From NCBI RefSeq assembly GCF_008386575.1, contig NZ_VUOA01000041.1, positions 1,109 through 44,137 of the forward strand: a stretch of 43,029 nucleotides of DNA. Reading direction: 5' to 3'. Positions 1 through 8,675 of this stretch are shown here, one piece after another. The notes under the pieces were generated by a model. It saw nothing but the letters and a program-made list of their open reading frames with translations, did not search any database and was not told the origin of the DNA. This DNA is from Salinarimonas soli. GTDB taxonomy: Bacteria > Pseudomonadota > Alphaproteobacteria > Rhizobiales > Beijerinckiaceae. Made by a program: the position numbers and the translations under genes. The first letter of the stretch is position 1. Every line of letters starts with the position of its first letter.

Positions 1-1144
1 CGAGACGCTGCGCCCGACGCATCTTGGCGGCGTTCTCGGATGCTGCGGCCTCGTCAGCCGCCTTCTTGGCGATCAGGGCTTCCTTGAACACCTGAAGTGC
101 TCGCGCCATGAGGCCGATCTCGTCGCCGCGCTCGCCACCATCGACACGAACCCCGAGATCGCCCTTCGCGACCTGACCCATGACGTTAGCGAGCTCAACG
201 AGAGGCTTGGAGATCGCTCGTCCGATCAGGAATGCCGCCGCTGCGACAACAGCCAGCGTCAGGGCGAGTGCAAACCACAGGGATCGGCTGGTGAGGTCGT
301 CTGCATCCTGAAGTGCGCTCGTGGCGTCTTGGTACCGCTTCTCCACGGCCTTGATGATCTCGTCCACCACCGGGTCGATCGTGGCGTAGGCCTCCGAGAG
401 CGCTTTCGTCTCGGCCCTGAGCGCCACGCGTGTGTCGGCGAAGGCTGCGAAGTCGCGCTGGTAGGCTGCCATGCCCGCCTTGATGTCCTCGAACACACGG
501 CCTGTGATCGCCGAGGTTTCCAAGAGCTTGGCGAACTCCTTGGCCCGGGTTGCCATCTCGGCGATGTAACGCGGGTCACTTCGCAGCATGAAGTCCTTCT
601 CATGCCGGCGCATCATCAAAACGGAATTGGTCAGCTTGGCCTCGTCGGCAGAGCCAACCTTGGCCTCGATAGCATGCACCGATGTGCGCAGGGCGCCCTC
701 GAGACCGGCGGCCTCAGTGAGCCCGAGCTTCCGCTCGAGGTCGACGGCCTGGGCGAAGTGCTTGCGGTAGACCTGGAAGCCCTCGCGAACGGAACTGATC
801 TTTGGGCTCAGGCCCGAGAGTTCCGGGATCCGGCTGAGAGGACCTGCAAACTTGGGCAGGTCAGCTTCGAACTCACGGACGAGCTTCTCGTGCCGTTCGG
901 CGTGGCGGTCCTCCCGGCGCAGGAAGAAGTCCTTCTCCGAGCGGCGCATCTCCAAGAGGCCGACGTTCATCTCCGTTGCGATTTCTCTGAGCTCGTTGGC
1001 AGCCGTTTGGGCGGCCTTGAAGCGTGCCATTGATGTTTGACCGCTCGCATGGATGCCGCCAATCACGAGCACTCCAGCTACGGCACATGCGCCGATCGCT
1101 GCAATCTGGATCTTTACGCTGAAGCGCGACAACTGGAGCGGCAT
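1..1144 (-). CDS. Methyl-accepting chemotaxis protein with HBM sensor domain (N-terminal part; cut by window edge)
   Basis: Transmembrane chemoreceptor; 381 residues are visible and the signalling domain lies beyond the left edge. Seen: a first membrane helix (about 12-31), a long helical periplasmic region (about 35-285), a second membrane helix (about 289-309) and a HAMP domain (about 310-365) leading into a coiled coil. The periplasmic part carries two related motifs, RRSEKDFFLR (68-77) and RRHEKDFMLR (179-188), the hallmark of the helical bimodular (HBM) sensor fold, which in other bacteria binds small organic acids. The ATG is preceded by GGGGAA at a good distance. HBM assignment is fairly sure; the ligand is unknown. 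A TTAACC half-site lies about 65 bases upstream of the start. Confidence 0.9.
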   Translation of the reverse strand, partial: MPLQLSRFSVKIQIAAIGACAVAGVLVIGGIHASGQTSMARFKAAQTAANELREIATEMNVGLLEMRRSEKDFFLRREDRHAERHEKLVREFEADLPKFAGPLSRIPELSGLSPKISSVREGFQVYRKHFAQAVDLERKLGLTEAAGLEGALRTSVHAIEAKVGSADEAKLTNSVLMMRRHEKDFMLRSDPRYIAEMATRAKEFAKLLETSAITGRVFEDIKAGMAAYQRDFAAFADTRVALRAETKALSEAYATIDPVVDEIIKAVEKRYQDATSALQDADDLTSRSLWFALALTLAVVAAAAFLIGRAISKPLVELANVMGQVAKGDLGVRVDGGERGDEIGLMARALQVFKEALIAKKAADEAAASENAAKMRRAQRL

Positions 1145-1311
1145 GGTATTCCCCGGGGTCTTTGCTTTTGTCAGTTGGGGAAGTAAGTGCCTAAAAAATG
1201 AGCGCCGGGTTAAGATCCCTTGCCAGCTAAGATCGACTTACCCTCAAATTGTAGAGGTCGACTCGCAGGGCTCAAGTTCTGCACACCGTGGCTATAAGTG
1301 CTCAGAGGAGA

Positions 1312-1329
1312 CAACCTGCAGGCAGGTTG
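1312..1329. promoter_or_regulatory. Perfect 8-bp inverted repeat with 2-nt loop
   Basis: CAACCTGC and GCAGGTTG are separated by AG. It lies between the chemoreceptor and the response regulator, about 80 bases past the regulator stop. It could be an operator for the chemoreceptor or part of a transcript end; no T-run follows on either strand. Seen in sequence; function is a guess. Confidence 0.35.
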
Positions 1330-1406
1330 GCGCAGCCTCATGTGTCGGGGCGCAATGCGACCACCGGCAATCGAACGCTGTGCTCGCTTTGGCCTTCAAG
1401 CAGTGC

Positions 1407-1775
1407 TTAGGATCCGGCCAGAACCGAGAGGGTCAAGATAGCTCCTCGAATGATGCTCGGCCGATATGGTTTGGGAAAGTACATGCTGCCCGGCACGCGC
1501 CGCACCTGGGTTGGCGAGTAGCCGCTCGCATAAATCACGGGGCTTTCCTTGTAGAACACCCGAAACGCGTCGGCGACGTCCCAGCCGTCCGGAGGCATGC
1601 CGAACTCAACATCAGTGAATAGGACGTTGATCTTCGGACGTTCGTTGATGATCGCGATGGCCTCGGCGCCGCTGCGCGCGGCGAAAACGGTGAAACCCGC
1701 CTCTTGAAGATCATAGGAGAGGGCGTCACGGGTTTCATCATCGTCCTCGACAATGAGCACGGCGAATTGCGGCAT
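1407..1775 (-). CDS. Single-domain response regulator (receiver only)
   Basis: A 122-residue receiver domain with no output domain. Visible receiver residues: acidic pocket E10-D11-D12, phosphoacceptor D55 in VLFTDVEFG, S84 in the ASGY motif, and K102 in FPKPY. Such stand-alone receivers act as phosphate shuttles or sinks, or dock on kinases, phosphatases or the flagellar motor. The ATG starting MPQFAVLIVED is chosen over upstream in-frame starts because the fold begins there and AAGG lies just upstream. The last loop resembles receivers of the FixJ/hybrid-kinase kind. Nearby kinases at 2.6-7.0 kb are possible partners, but nothing in the sequence proves that. Confidence 0.85.
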   Translation of the reverse strand: MPQFAVLIVEDDDETRDALSYDLQEAGFTVFAARSGAEAIAIINERPKINVLFTDVEFGMPPDGWDVADAFRVFYKESPVIYASGYSPTQVRRVPGSMYFPKPYRPSIIRGAILTLSVLAGS

Positions 1776-2018
1776 GGCGAACCTTAGGAGAACCGAGATT
1801 ACCGGGAGCGTGATCGCGACGCCATTAACATGGGCAAATCGAGCCGCGTTGCACGTCCAAAAAATGATCGGGAATACCTCACCTGCGATGGATGACTGGG
1901 CGGCCGGGCAAGGTTCTTCGATCACCCCGGCCCGGCCTGACCTCGGCGAAACGGCGGTAAAGGCACGGCTACGGAGTCTATGCTCGGCTGTGTCGCGGGT
2001 TCCCGTTGGGTAAGCCGC

Positions 2019-2258
2019 TCAACGGGTGAAGTTGCGCCGCATGAAGCCGTCGAATGAGCCTCGGGCTGACATGACCGCGCGATCCGCCACTGAGGCAAGT
2101 GAGCCATCGGCCCCATCGGACAGGTTCCGTCGGATCGTGCCGCCGGTCGCGATGTCCATGCCAACGACGGCAAGGACGAGCAGGACCGTCCTGAGCAGGA
2201 CAAACGGTAAGGCGGAGCGGGACGGGGTCAGGCGACGCGGCGGGATGAGCGGAGCCAT
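2019..2258 (-). CDS. Small single-pass membrane protein, unknown function
   Basis: A 79-residue hypothetical protein. A basic N-terminus (RRLTPSR) precedes one hydrophobic helix (about residues 17-37, LPFVLLRTVLLVLAVVGMDI), followed by a polar, probably periplasmic tail ending in FMRRNFTR. The start is chosen because GGAG lies 7 bases before the ATG; the reading frame stays open further upstream. The gene faces away from the HWE kinase and begins 60 bases from the CtrA-type box at 2316-2334, so it may be a target of that site. No family recognised; it could be a chance ORF. Confidence 0.4.
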   Translation of the reverse strand: MAPLIPPRRLTPSRSALPFVLLRTVLLVLAVVGMDIATGGTIRRNLSDGADGSLASVADRAVMSARGSFDGFMRRNFTR

Positions 2259-2610
2259 CACGATCTCCGAGGTCGGAGGCGCAGTCGGGAGGTGGCCAAC
2301 AGGGTGTGCCGGAATGGTTAACGATCTGTTAACCCTCGTTTCGATCTCGCAATCAACTTGCAGAACCGTCACCGTTTCACGAATGCCGTTAGGCACGCCG
2401 GGCAGGCGCGATCCACGTGCCTTCTGCGGCCGGGTTGTCGATATGTGAGCAGAAAGCGCGTGCTCCGAAATGGACACTTGCATCAGCGTGGGACCGGCGA
2501 GCCAAACTGAAGCACGCTGAACTTCGACTGATGTAGCTATTGCGATGGCGCTTGCATCTCGAGCGCAAGGTGCTCACGGTATCAGACAATGCCACCCTGA
2601 GCGTCAGCAA
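2259..2610. promoter_or_regulatory. Divergent intergenic region between small membrane protein and HWE kinase
   Basis: 352 bases without a convincing gene. The only structure I see is the TTAA-N7-TTAACC palindrome (listed separately). In-frame codons upstream of the kinase from 2545 do not resemble any protein and were not included in the kinase gene. Confidence 0.5.
2316..2334. promoter_or_regulatory. CtrA-type binding box (TTAA-N7-TTAACC)
   Basis: GGTTAAC, five bases, GTTAACC: a perfect 7-bp inverted repeat that also reads TTAA-N7-TTAACC. This matches the full consensus described for the alphaproteobacterial cell-cycle regulator CtrA (TTAA-N7-TTAA). It sits 58 bases from the small membrane-protein start and 277 bases from the kinase start. 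The match is seen directly; CtrA control is inference. Confidence 0.55.
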
Positions 2611-4572
2611 ATGCCCGCTAAAGTCGCGCTCAATGTGAGTCTCACGCCCGAGCTAGGCGACTTTATCGCCAAGAGCGTGCAAAGCGGCCGATATGGGAGC
2701 GCGAGCGAGGTCGTGCGCGCTGGGCTCAGATCGTTGCTCGACCACGAGCAGCTACCCTCCCACACATCACGTCGTTTCATCGCACGAGAGGCGGAATTGG
2801 AAGTCGAGCGCGCTCGACTGGAAGCCGCTCTAGAGAGCATCAGCGACGGTTTCTTCGCGCTGGACTCCTCATACCGGATCGTCGCTTTCAATGCCGCGTC
2901 CGAGCGCTACTTCGCTCGTCCGCGCGCTGAGGTTCTCGGGCGTGTCGTCTGGGAAGCGTTCCCGGCAGCCGCGCACGGAGTTTACCGGCGAACTTACACC
3001 CGCGTTATGGAGACAAGGGAGGCGGCAGCCTTCGAGCACCGGTCAGAGGTACGCCCGGATCGCATCATTCGGGTGCATGCCACGCCCACCCCAGACGGTG
3101 GCATCGGCGTAGCCTTCAACGACATTACAGATCAGGTCGCTGCTGAGGTCGCCGTTCGGGCCACGCAGGGTCGGTTCAGGGCAGCAGTGCGGGCGTCCGA
3201 TCATGTGCTCTACGAGTGGAACCCAGCGACGAACGAACTCCTCTTGTCCGGGAACGTTGAGCGCGTCCTCGGCTACAGCCCAGACGAGATGGAAGGTGGA
3301 CTAGCCCGGTGGATTGCCGTCACTCACCCAGATGACCGAGCAGCGTTCGCAAATGAGATCGACCGCGTTTTGCGCGATGGAGGTCCGTTCCGTCTCGACT
3401 TCCGGGTTGTGAGGAAGAACGGAGAGGTTGGCGAGGTCGAGGACGAGGGCTACTTCCTGGATGACGAGGCCGGGCGAGTGATGCTTGGCTTTGTCCGGGA
3501 CGTGACCGCACGCAAACGCGCTGAGCGGGAGCGAGAGGCCGAGCGCCAACGGCTCGCTGCCGTGCTACAACAGACGCCGGTTGGCATCATCATCGCCGAA
3601 GCGCCCTCGGGCCGCCTGATTTCCGGCAACGATGAGGTTGCGCGCATCTGGCGGCAGGATTTCAAGCGGTCCGAAGCTGTTGCTGGATACGGCGTCTACC
3701 GGGGCTTCCACCGAGAGGACGGACACGAGCTTGCTCCGGACGAATGGCCCCTTGCCCGCTCGATCACCAAAGGCGAGGTGGTGATCAACGAAGAGGTGGA
3801 CTTCCTCCGTGGAGACGGCACTCGGGGCACCTTGTTGCTGAATTCGGCCCCGATCCATGACGAGGAGGGACGCATTACGGCGGGCGTAGTAGCGTTTACT
3901 GACGTGACGGACAAAGCCCTCGCCGAGCGGCGGCAAGGGCTGCTGATCAACGAACTGAACCACCGTGTGAAGAACACACTCGCGACCGTCCAATCGCTCG
4001 CCGCGCAGAGCTTCCGCGACATCAGCCCAGAAAGCGGGGCCTCTCTCCAGCGGTTCAACGAACGCTTGTTCGCCCTCGCTCGTGCCCACGACGTGCTCAC
4101 CCGCGAGAACTGGGACGGCGCGGAGCTACGGAGTGTTCTCGACGAGGTGTTGGCTCCACACCGGCAGGGGGGACGGCAGCGCATTTCCATGAGCGGCCCC
4201 CGCATGCGCCTCTCCCCTCGGGCTGCCCTGTCGCTCGCGATGGCCGTGCATGAGCTTGGGACGAACGCAGCCAAATACGGGAGCCTCTCCGTTCGAGACG
4301 GCTGCGTGAACCTGACCTGGACGCTGGATAAGGCCAAGTTGCACCTCCTTTGGCAGGAGAGCGGAGGCCCGGCCGTCGAGAAGCCAACCCGGACAGGGTT
4401 CGGATCGCGGCTGATCTCCCGCTACTTGGCAGCGGAGCTTGGGGGAGAGGTCGATCTGGCATTCGCGCCCGAGGGGGTCAGGTGCGTGCTGAGTGCGCCG
4501 CGCGATCTCATTGAGGGGCATGGGCTCCTCGACACCTTAGCGCACGCGCCCTCCGCTGCTGGTGCTTGGTAG
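2611..4572 (+). CDS. HWE-family sensor histidine kinase with three PAS domains and an N-terminal ParD-like RHH domain
   Basis: 653 residues. Residues 1-47 look like a ParD/CopG ribbon-helix-helix antitoxin (strand KVALNVSLTPEL, then RYGSASEVVRAGLR). PAS domains follow at about 70-172, 184-297 and 310-432. The kinase core has the HWE H-box NELNHRVKNTLATVQ with H451, the N-box HELGTNAAKYG, and the diagnostic WxE motif WQE at 581-583. No membrane helix, so cytosolic sensing. HWE kinases commonly feed general stress, light or motility pathways in alphaproteobacteria. The ATG at 2611 fits usual ParD starts, though its ribosome site is weak; an in-frame TTG at 2797 with GAGAGG upstream would yield a kinase lacking the RHH part. 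No toxin gene is adjacent. Confidence 0.88.
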   Translation: MPAKVALNVSLTPELGDFIAKSVQSGRYGSASEVVRAGLRSLLDHEQLPSHTSRRFIAREAELEVERARLEAALESISDGFFALDSSYRIVAFNAASERYFARPRAEVLGRVVWEAFPAAAHGVYRRTYTRVMETREAAAFEHRSEVRPDRIIRVHATPTPDGGIGVAFNDITDQVAAEVAVRATQGRFRAAVRASDHVLYEWNPATNELLLSGNVERVLGYSPDEMEGGLARWIAVTHPDDRAAFANEIDRVLRDGGPFRLDFRVVRKNGEVGEVEDEGYFLDDEAGRVMLGFVRDVTARKRAEREREAERQRLAAVLQQTPVGIIIAEAPSGRLISGNDEVARIWRQDFKRSEAVAGYGVYRGFHREDGHELAPDEWPLARSITKGEVVINEEVDFLRGDGTRGTLLLNSAPIHDEEGRITAGVVAFTDVTDKALAERRQGLLINELNHRVKNTLATVQSLAAQSFRDISPESGASLQRFNERLFALARAHDVLTRENWDGAELRSVLDEVLAPHRQGGRQRISMSGPRMRLSPRAALSLAMAVHELGTNAAKYGSLSVRDGCVNLTWTLDKAKLHLLWQESGGPAVEKPTRTGFGSRLISRYLAAELGGEVDLAFAPEGVRCVLSAPRDLIEGHGLLDTLAHAPSAAGAW

Positions 4573-4595
4573 ATTGGTGTCGGGCGCGCCCGCCG

Positions 4596-4615
4596 GGCCT
4601 GCTCTTGCGCAGGCC
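4596..4615. terminator. Hairpin between convergent kinase genes
   Basis: GGCCTGC and GCAGGCC flank a six-base loop (TCTTGC) in the 141-base gap between two convergent genes. GC-rich 7-bp stem, no T-run on either side, so at best a weak bidirectional terminator. Confidence 0.35.
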
Positions 4616-4713
4616 GACCCAGGTCGGCACGGGAAGCAGGGGCCTCTGGCGACTTCGCCCATGGGACATGCCGCGACTATCGTCGTGGCACTCGGTGACA
4701 CGCGCCAATCCCG

Positions 4714-7017
4714 TCAGCCTACACGGGGGCGCAACGGCACGACGGTGCCGCCCTCGTCGGAGTGCGCGAGAACGACACTGATCGCATCCACCAATGCCCG
4801 CTGGTCGAAAGGCTTGCTCAGGCGCAAGGCGCTACCGCTTTCGCCCGAGAGTTCAGCATAGCCGCTGGCGAGAATGATCGGCAGGTCTGGCCGTTCCTCG
4901 GCAAGGCGGCTCGCCAGGGCACCACCTGTCATCCCAGGCATCACATGATCTGTGAGCACGAGATCGATGCGTCTGGCCTGATGCACCAGCCCGAGCGCCT
5001 CCTCGCCGGAGCGGGCCTCGATTACCTCATGGCCGAGGTCATCGAGCATCGCCGCCGTGTTCTCGCGAACAAGCGGATCATCGTCTACAACCAGCACCGT
5101 CAGCTTTCGCGTGAGTTGCTCGCGAAGGGGTTCAGCGGCCTGGGCCGCGCGCTCGATCTGGGCAACTTTTTGCGCCACCGGCAGCCAGACCTCCGCTGTC
5201 GTGCCCGCGCCCTTGCGGCTCTTGAGCACGAAGTGCCCGTTCGACTGCTCGGCCAAACCTTGCACCATGGGCAGCCCTAGCCCCGTACCCTTGCCTACCC
5301 CTTTCGTCGTGAAGAACGGTTCCAGCGCTCGTGCGAGCGTCTCGTCGTCCATCCCCGCACCTGTGTCGGCGACGGAAAGGCAGACATAGCTCTGTTCACC
5401 CGATGCGCCTTGCTCCTCCACCCACGCAGAGATCGTGATCCGCCCACCATCTGGCATCGCATCACGCGCATTCACGCATAGGTTCAAGAGGGCCAGTTCA
5501 AGCTGGTTGGCGTCCACGAGAGCAGACGGCAGCTTGAGCGGAAACCGGGTTTCGATTTCCACGCTCGGGCCAATGGACCGTTGCAGCAGGTCCGACATGC
5601 CGCGCACAAGATCGGGTAAGCTGACCGCTGTGGGCTTGAGTTCCTGGCGTCTCGCGAAGGCGAGCATGCGCTGCGTCAACGCCGCCCCGCGCCGCGCCCC
5701 CTGAATTGCGTTCTCCAACAGCCGTGCCGTCCTCGGATCAGCGGGAATGCGCTTCTTGAGCAGGTCGAGGCTACCCAGGACCGCCATGAGCAAGTTGTTA
5801 AAATCGTGCGCCACGCCGCCTGTAAGTTGGCCTAACGCCTCCATCTTCTGCGCCTGCGCGAGCGCCTCGCGGGCCTGCTCCAGTGCTTCTTGCGAGCGTT
5901 TGCGTTCGGTGATGTCGCGGGTGACCTTCGCAAAGCCGATCACTTGCCCAGCATCGTCGCGGATCGGATCGACGACAACGCTGGCCCAAAAACGGCTGCC
6001 GTCCTTGCGCACCCGCCAGCCCTCGGCCTCGAACTTGCCCTCCCGCTCCGCTGTCTCAAGCGCCCGCTTCGGCACTTCGTCGCTTTGGTCCTCCTCGGTG
6101 TAGAAGCGCGAGAAGTGCTGACCTACGATCTCCTCAGCCTCGTAGCCCTTGAACCGGCGTGCTCCTGCATTCCAGTTCACGACGCGGCCCTCGCGGTCCA
6201 GCATAAAGATCGCGTAGTCGGTCACGCTCTGGACGAGTAAGCGAAACCGCTCCTCGCTCGCGCGAAGTGCCTCGGCTTCACGGGTGGCCAGCGTAGCAAA
6301 ATGCCGGTCGAACATAGCTGCGACCAGGGCCAGAGCGAGGATGAGGAACGTGGTCGCTGTGACCCACAGCGCAAGGTGCATCTGCCCGACGCTCGCCACC
6401 CCGTGTCCACCATCGACCGGAGCGTGAGGCGTGAAGATCGCGCCCTGCATGGAAGCGTAGTGCATGCCTGAGATAGCCAGCCCCATGGCAATCGCCGCCG
6501 AGATCCGAATGCTGAGGACGGTACTGCGGAAGGCGAGCCAGAGAGCGACGGTCGCCGCTCCGATGGCGATTAGGACCGAGATGGCGACCCAGAGGCTCTC
6601 GTATCGCAGATCGGCTGGAAGGCGCATGGCGGTCATGCCCGAATAGTGCATGCCCGCAATGCCTAGCCCCATGACGAGCCCGCTCAGAGCAAGGGTGACA
6701 GGGGTTGCGCCGCGCCTGTTAGCGACGGTGAACCCGAAAGCCGTCACCACAATCGGTAGGGCGAGCGAGAAGAGCGTGAGGGGCAGATCGTAGGTGACCT
6801 CGACGCCCGGCAGGCTGAACGCGAGCATGGCAACAAAGTGCATCGACCAGATACCGCCCCCCATGGCGACCGCCGCCGTCGCGAGCCATGCACGCTGCGC
6901 CCACCCCGAGGACGCCTGGATACGGCTGGCGAGATCGAGGGCGGTGAAGGAGGCGAGCGTCGCAATGAGGATTGAGAGTGCGACGAGTGTCCCATCGTGG
7001 GCACCAGCATGGGTCAT
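4714..7017 (-). CDS. MHYT-domain hybrid sensor histidine kinase (MHYT-PAS-HisKA-HATPase-REC)
   Basis: 767 residues. Residues 1-235 are a multi-helix membrane MHYT sensor with repeated motifs WSMHFVAM (57-64), GMHYSGM (122-128) and GMHYASM (184-190), proposed in this family to bind a metal and sense a diatomic gas such as O2, CO or NO. A PAS domain spans about 250-372. The HisKA phosphosite is H404 in GGVAHDFNNLL; the ATPase has LNLCVNARDAM and GTGLGLPMV. A C-terminal receiver (about 639-752) has D690 as phosphoacceptor and K735. The ATG at 7017 is preferred over the upstream GTG at 7107 because MHYT proteins begin close to this point. The attached receiver suggests phosphorelay or feedback. 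Convergent with the HWE kinase; cognate output unknown. Confidence 0.9.
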   Translation of the reverse strand: MTHAGAHDGTLVALSILIATLASFTALDLASRIQASSGWAQRAWLATAAVAMGGGIWSMHFVAMLAFSLPGVEVTYDLPLTLFSLALPIVVTAFGFTVANRRGATPVTLALSGLVMGLGIAGMHYSGMTAMRLPADLRYESLWVAISVLIAIGAATVALWLAFRSTVLSIRISAAIAMGLAISGMHYASMQGAIFTPHAPVDGGHGVASVGQMHLALWVTATTFLILALALVAAMFDRHFATLATREAEALRASEERFRLLVQSVTDYAIFMLDREGRVVNWNAGARRFKGYEAEEIVGQHFSRFYTEEDQSDEVPKRALETAEREGKFEAEGWRVRKDGSRFWASVVVDPIRDDAGQVIGFAKVTRDITERKRSQEALEQAREALAQAQKMEALGQLTGGVAHDFNNLLMAVLGSLDLLKKRIPADPRTARLLENAIQGARRGAALTQRMLAFARRQELKPTAVSLPDLVRGMSDLLQRSIGPSVEIETRFPLKLPSALVDANQLELALLNLCVNARDAMPDGGRITISAWVEEQGASGEQSYVCLSVADTGAGMDDETLARALEPFFTTKGVGKGTGLGLPMVQGLAEQSNGHFVLKSRKGAGTTAEVWLPVAQKVAQIERAAQAAEPLREQLTRKLTVLVVDDDPLVRENTAAMLDDLGHEVIEARSGEEALGLVHQARRIDLVLTDHVMPGMTGGALASRLAEERPDLPIILASGYAELSGESGSALRLSKPFDQRALVDAISVVLAHSDEGGTVVPLRPRVG

Positions 7018-7586
7018 TGTTCTTGTTTCCGCTGGGAGCCGCAGGTGCAGCGGCAGGAGCAAATTACGAGCCGCCGATGTAGGTTGCCAATGGGATTTCG
7101 GCCACACACGCGGCGCGATTTGGCGCGAGTAGCGTTCCAGGCTCCGGCCCGTCTAGCCCGTCCTTCGCCCGCCCCTTTTGCTCACATAAAACGGCTTAGC
7201 CCACCGCACGTTCTCGTCCGAGGAGCGAGCTCGTCGGTCCAGCGGTATGAACTCCTAAGCGGTTCGCAAGCACGCAACGTTTCGTGCCCTCTCGGAAGGT
7301 TCTTGTCGTTCCGCTGCAGTTCCCGCTCTGTGTGTGGCGTGTGCTATCACGCCCGTCACTGCAATCCAGAAGGCCGCATGTTCACGCTGGGCTGCAAGGG
7401 CCGAGCATACCATTACGGGGAGACGATGCCGTTCAGCGATTTCGCGCAGATCGTTGCTTCAGAGCAAGCCTTCCGGTCGGCCGCGCGCTAAAATCCCGTT
7501 GCAGCTCGCGTTACGCGCCCGCGTAGGGAGCGGATGGCAGACGCTCGGCTTGGATATTGCACGCAGCTCAAGACGTGCCGTCGTGC
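7018..7586. other. Intergenic stretch, no supported gene
   Basis: 569 bases between two minus-strand genes. A 37-codon ORF on the plus strand (7378-7491) has GAAGG near its ATG, but no recognisable protein, and I do not call it. No repeat, RNA gene or strong palindrome was seen. Confidence 0.5.
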
Positions 7587-8675
7587 TCAGCGTAGGGTTT
7601 GCTTCTTGAGCACCACTGGCGCGAGGACGTGCTCCCACGCCTCCTCACACTCGCCCCCGCACCGCTGAAACCAGCTCGGGAGTACCGTCTCCAACACGAG
7701 CCGCCGACGGAGTACCTCGTCCGCCGTCGATGCCGGTACAACGGTCGTTGCGCTTGCCTTCGGCTCACCCCGCCCCTGAGCAGGAGCAAGGATCCGTTGT
7801 GTGTCGTCGTCCGCCGCTGACCAGATCTGGGCCTCCAGTTCAGCAACACCCGCCCGGATCACATCCTGCAACTCTGATGAGAGAGCTACCCAGACGTCTC
7901 GGTTGGCGCCGAAGAATGACATCCCCCAGCTCAGGGCCATGGCGTGGACGTGGGTCATGACCCGAGGCAGCCCGATCTCTGCCCCACTCAGGGCTCCCGT
8001 GACCGCGCAGTCCACAACACCCTGCGAGACCGCAGAAAGGATCTCTGCAAAAGGCAGTTGGACGGGGTTCGCGCCCAAGGCTCGCAGGAGCTCGGACTGG
8101 CCTACAGATGACGTGCGGATCTTGCGCCCAGCGAGATCGTCCAGGCCGCGAAACGGATGGCTGCAGAAGAGCACCTGGGCCGAGTAGGTGTACACGCCCA
8201 GGAGTTCGATGTTGTAGCGCTCGGCGAGCACCTGCCGCAGGTGGGGCCGGTACGCCTCGAGCACTCTGCGAGCGTCGCTGATGGTTGGGCTGAGAGCCGG
8301 GAGATCGAGCCCGTTCAGTTGCGGATCGTCGGTGGCCACGATGGAGAAAAGGCCGTTGCCGAAGGGCACGACGCCGATCCTCATGAGATGCAGCATATCG
8401 ACCGCCCGTATGCTGGCCTGATCGAACGGGCGGATGTTAGCCGTGATCCGCCCGCCCGAGAGAACTGGGAGGCGTGTTGTCCAGAACGGCTCCTCGTATT
8501 GCTTGTACTGAGCGACGTTGCCGAAGCCCCCGATCACCCGCAACGCGACAGGCTGGTCAGCATGCGAGTGCGTGGCACAGGCGAGAGCGGCTGCGAGCAG
8601 AAAGGTTTGCACGCCGGCGGTGATGCGCCTGCGGAGGTGAGCGAGATGCGCCCGGGCGCGATGATGGAGGAGCAT
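7587..8675 (-). CDS. TRAP-type (DctP-like) periplasmic solute-binding protein, orphan
   Basis: About 362 residues. A basic N-terminus and hydrophobic stretch (TFLLAAALACATHSHA) form a signal peptide with cleavage after HSHA. The mature protein has DctP-family features: the DLAGRKIRTSS segment with the conserved substrate-contacting arginine region, LGANPVQLPFAEILSAVSQGVVDCAVTG, and a WGMSFFGANRDVW segment. It should bind a carboxylate or similar solute in the periplasm and hand it to a TRAP permease, but no DctQ or DctM gene adjoins it; the only TRAP permease in the window is the malonate set 20 kb away. The start is uncertain: ATG 8675 gives a normal signal peptide, while ATG 8708 and TTG 8744 are also in frame. 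It may instead serve a sensor system. Confidence 0.8.
   Translation of the reverse strand: MLLHHRARAHLAHLRRRITAGVQTFLLAAALACATHSHADQPVALRVIGGFGNVAQYKQYEEPFWTTRLPVLSGGRITANIRPFDQASIRAVDMLHLMRIGVVPFGNGLFSIVATDDPQLNGLDLPALSPTISDARRVLEAYRPHLRQVLAERYNIELLGVYTYSAQVLFCSHPFRGLDDLAGRKIRTSSVGQSELLRALGANPVQLPFAEILSAVSQGVVDCAVTGALSGAEIGLPRVMTHVHAMALSWGMSFFGANRDVWVALSSELQDVIRAGVAELEAQIWSAADDDTQRILAPAQGRGEPKASATTVVPASTADEVLRRRLVLETVLPSWFQRCGGECEEAWEHVLAPVVLKKQTLR

Noticed and set aside
2611-2750. A separate ParD antitoxin gene of a toxin-antitoxin pair
   Set aside because: There is no stop between this part and the kinase, and no ParE-like gene follows.
7378-7491. 37-codon ORF with GAAGG near its ATG
   Set aside because: Too short and unlike any family; no neighbour suggests a role.
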